Assembly: GCA_900766135.1 (NCBI GenBank)
Contig: CAAFUF010000034.1
Span: 186,001 to 250,000, forward strand
Source: Paenibacillaceae bacterium
Lineage (GTDB): Bacteria > Bacillota > Bacilli > Paenibacillales > Paenibacillaceae
Length of the DNA stretch: 64,000 nt
Direction of reading: 5' to 3'
A program made the position numbers and the translations under genes. Below the pieces are notes generated by a model, which was not told the DNA's origin, searched no databases, and saw only the letters and a list, made by a program, of their open reading frames with translations. Positions 61,664 through 64,000 of this stretch are shown here, piece after piece (within the stretch, counting starts at the first letter, position 1; each line of letters starts with the position of its first letter).

Positions 61664-62774
61664 ATGATCGATGCGAACGTGAAACAGGACATGCGCGAAA
61701 TCGCGAAGAAATTAACCAACCTTAGGGGGTCTCTTTGACTTAGATCTGAAGCAAGAGATGATCGCCAACTATGAGGAAAAAATGGCGGCCCCGGATTTCT
61801 GGGACGACAACGAGAAAGCCCAGGGGATCATCGCCGAGATGAACGCGGTGAAGTCCTCCGTCGACCAGTATACGGCGCTGCAGAACGAATACGACGAGCT
61901 GGAAATGATGGCCGAGCTCGCCGAGGAGGAAGGCGACGAGTCCTTGGCCGGAGAGGTTGCCGATTCCGTTGCGTCGCTTGTGAAGAAGCTGGAGGAGTTC
62001 GAGCTTCAGCTGCTGCTCAACCAGCCGTACGACAAGATGAACGCGATTCTCGAACTGCATCCCGGCGCGGGCGGCACCGAGTCCCAGGACTGGGGCCAAA
62101 TGCTGCTGCGGATGTACACCCGCTGGGCGGAGAAGCGCGGCTTCAAGGTCGAGACGCTGGACTACCTGCCGGGCGACGAAGCCGGGATCAAGAGCGTCAC
62201 GCTGTTGATCAAGGGCTACAATGCCTACGGCTACCTGAAAGCGGAGAAGGGCGTACACCGCCTGGTGCGGATCTCGCCGTTCGACGCATCCGGACGCCGG
62301 CATACGTCCTTCGTCTCCTGTGACGTCGTGCCGGAAATCAGCGATGACGTGGAGATCGACATTCGCACGGAGGATTTGAAGATCGATACGTACCGCGCCA
62401 GCGGCGCCGGCGGTCAGCACATCAATACGACCGATTCGGCGGTGCGGATCACCCACATCCCAACCGGGATCGTGGTGACGTGCCAGAACGAACGCTCGCA
62501 GATCAAGAATCGTGAACGGGCGATGACGATGCTCCGCTCCAAGCTGTATGAGCGCAAGATCGAGGAGCAGCAACGCGAGCTGGACGAAATCCGCGGCGAG
62601 CAATCGGATATCGCCTGGGGCAGCCAGATCCGCTCGTACGTGTTCCACCCGTACAGCATGGTCAAGGATCACCGGACTTCCGTAGAGACGGGCAACGTCG
62701 GCGCGGTGATGGACGGGGATCTGGACGCCTTTATCGACGGGTATCTGCGCAGTCAGATTAAGACGGAGAGCTGA
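61664..62774 (+). CDS. prfB: peptide chain release factor 2, with programmed +1 frameshift
   Basis: 369 residues after a +1 shift: join(61664..61735, 61737..62774). It recognises UGA and UAA stops and releases the peptide. The first 24 codons run from ATG 61664 to CTT, then in-frame TGA (61736). Shifting by one base continues ...SL-DLDLKQEM. The SPF codon-reading motif (RISPFDASGRRHTSF) and GGQ (GAGGQHINTTDSAV, near residue 250) are intact. AAAGGTG precedes the ATG. The frame from 61758 alone would lack the N-terminus. Low UGA-directed termination makes more RF2, a known autoregulation. Confidence 0.96.
61724..61739 (+). promoter_or_regulatory. prfB frameshift site
   Basis: AGGGGG, TCT, then CTT TGA C. 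The Shine-Dalgarno-like AGGGGG three bases before the slippery CTT and the weak TGAC stop context are the same elements as in the E. coli site. Confidence 0.93.
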
Positions 62775-62824
62775 TCGGCGGGAGCGCCTGGCGCATCCCG
62801 CCCTGACCGAGCCGTTGTTCATAT

Positions 62825-62870
62825 AACCCACCTTGGCCACGCTTGGTACGGGTGGGTTTTTCTTTTTTTA
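62825..62870 (+). terminator. prfB terminator
   Basis: AACCCACC pairs with GGTGGGTT around an 18-base loop with its own internal pairing, followed by TTTTCTTTTTTT. Confidence 0.85.
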
Positions 62871-62901
62871 CATATTGAAATGCAAATAAGGAGGGGCAGG
62901 A

Positions 62902-63786
62902 ATGCCGCCGAAAGTCCGCAAACGCAGATTCCAAGATTATATCCCGGTCACCGGCCCGGTTCGCCACACCCTGGACACGGTCATGATTATCGTAGGTTCG
63001 TTGATCACCGCTTTGGCGTTCAACTTGTTTCTGGTTCCCAGCAATATCGCCTCGGGCGGAGTGTCGGGGATCTCGATTATCGTTCAGTCGCTGATCGGGA
63101 TCGAGCCGGCTTACACCCAATGGGCCTTAAATATTCCGCTGTTTATCGCAGGTTACCTGCTGCTTGGACGCGATTATTCCATCCGTTCCCTGCTCGGCAC
63201 CGTGGTGCTGCCGTTATTCGTCTTTCTGACGCGGGATATGCCCGTCCCGACGACGGACCCGCTGCTGGCTTCCTTATATGGAGGTATCGGCGTAGGGATT
63301 GGGTTGGGCATCGTGTTCCGGGGCCGGGGGTCAACCGGGGGATTGTCCACCTTGGCGCAAATTATCCAGAAATACAGCGGCCTCAGCCTCTCCGTCTGCG
63401 TGGTTATGATGGACGGGATCGTGATTGCGTTGGCGGGATTTTTGCTGTCCCCGGAAAAAGCGCTGTACGCCCTGATCGGCTTGTACATCACGGGCAAGAT
63501 TATCGATGCCATCGAGATGGGCTTCAATTACACGAAGGTCGCTTACATCATTGCCGAGCGGACGGAGGAGATCTCGCTGGCGGTGCTCCATCACCTGGAT
63601 CGGGGGCTGACCAAGCTGGACGGCCGCGGCGGTTACACCGGCGATGCGCGGACCGTGCTGATGGTCGTCGTAGGGCAAAGCGAAGTGACGCGGCTGAAGA
63701 CAATTGTACAGGCCTACGAACCGTCTGCTTTTGTCATTATTACGAATGCCCATGAAGTGTTGGGGGAAGGTTTTAAAAGAACATAG
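62902..63786 (+). CDS. YitT-family membrane protein (DUF161/DUF2179)
   Basis: 294 residues. Five to six membrane segments (about 28-190) are followed by a cytosolic DUF2179 domain (about 205-290) with 'YTKVAYIIAERTEEISLAVL', 'LDRGLTKLDGRGGYTGDAR' and 'EPSAFVIITNAHEVLGEGF', cited in pieces. NLFLVPSNIASGGVSGISII is the family N-terminal hallmark. Function unknown. GGAGGGGCAGGA precedes the ATG. A strong terminator follows. Confidence 0.93.
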   Translation: MPPKVRKRRFQDYIPVTGPVRHTLDTVMIIVGSLITALAFNLFLVPSNIASGGVSGISIIVQSLIGIEPAYTQWALNIPLFIAGYLLLGRDYSIRSLLGTVVLPLFVFLTRDMPVPTTDPLLASLYGGIGVGIGLGIVFRGRGSTGGLSTLAQIIQKYSGLSLSVCVVMMDGIVIALAGFLLSPEKALYALIGLYITGKIIDAIEMGFNYTKVAYIIAERTEEISLAVLHHLDRGLTKLDGRGGYTGDARTVLMVVVGQSEVTRLKTIVQAYEPSAFVIITNAHEVLGEGFKRT

Positions 63787-63798
63787 TTTTTGCGAGGT

Positions 63799-63853
63799 AA
63801 TCCATAAGGGGGTAAGCAGATTGCTCTACCTAACCCTACTTATGGATTTTTTG
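63799..63853 (+). terminator. Rho-independent terminator
   Basis: AATCCATAAG and CTTATGGATT form a 10-bp stem with inner GGGG/CCCT-type pairing, then TTTTTTG. The remaining 150 bases to the window end show no gene. Confidence 0.8.
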
Positions 63854-64000
63854 TTTTGCGAAGTGATTATTTACATAGACAACACTTTTAAGGAAAATAT
63901 TATCATTTTGATCCTTTTCTAGGAGTTAATGTTTAGACAAGTATTCCCGTGAGTGATAGCCTTAAAATCATCAGGCCTGATAGCAATTATTTCTCATAGG

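Noticed and set aside
61758..62774. prfB read as a truncated gene or pseudogene starting at 61758
   Set aside because: The upstream AGGGGG-TCT-CTT-TGA-C is the standard programmed frameshift, giving a full-length protein.

Overview
The window reads as chromosome from a spore-forming, flagellated Bacillota of the Paenibacillaceae, most likely Paenibacillus. Supporting signs are large SLH-domain surface proteins, an alpha/beta-type small acid-soluble spore protein, a DegS/DegU pair, sigma-D-type flagellar promoters and a FliW-CsrA-flagellin circuit. The backbone follows the Bacillus subtilis order tagO ... degS-degU ... comFA-comFC-yvyF-flgM-flgN-flgK-flgL-fliW-csrA-hag-flaG-fliD-fliS-fliT ... 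hpf-secA-prfB. degV (yviA), comFB and yviE of that order are not seen.

Region 1 (1-21150) starts with the 3' part of tagO and continues with a cell-surface block inserted between tagO and degS. The block holds three giant secreted SLH proteins (1625, 6783, 16952), an 833-residue secreted protein of unknown function, a small secreted protein, a SASP and metK. The central S-layer-type gene has a long leader with tandem translation starts. An IS1182-type insertion sequence sits exactly in the loop of its terminator hairpin.

Region 2 (21150-32260) opens with a cluster of DnaA-box-like 9-mers. It continues with a secreted phosphodiester-glycosidase-like protein, degS-degU, a small membrane-anchored protein, a purine-skewed gene-free stretch, and enlarged comFA and comFC competence genes.

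Region 3 (32260-40160) is the late flagellar block: hook-junction proteins, chaperones, FliW/CsrA, a short flagellin, FlaG and FliD. It carries three sigma-D-like promoters and a CsrA-type hairpin in the hag leader.

Region 4 (40177-56906) directly follows fliT and is a glycan-assembly island. It has five GT2 domains (several with TPRs, one fused to a methyltransferase), a GT4 domain, two glycerol-3-phosphate cytidylyltransferases, two CDP-glycerol glycerophosphotransferase domains (one in a 1171-residue TPR-GT4 fusion), an asparagine-synthetase-like amidotransferase and an SGNH-like protein. The middle (about 44.4-54.6 kb) is much more AT-rich than its flanks and ends at an IS630-like transposase remnant. 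My reading is a flagellin glycosylation locus whose product may carry glycerol phosphate. This is the most interesting candidate system here and is an inference from gene content and position.

Region 5 (56907-64000) is housekeeping: cold-shock protein, VanZ-like protein, long-form hibernation factor, SecA, release factor 2 with an intact +1 frameshift site, and a YitT-family membrane protein.

Two dispersed repeat families occur between genes: a 183-bp element of four 23-bp units (two direct, two inverted; 2 copies with identical spacing) and a MITE-like element with GTTCAAAAAG ends (4 copies or fragments).
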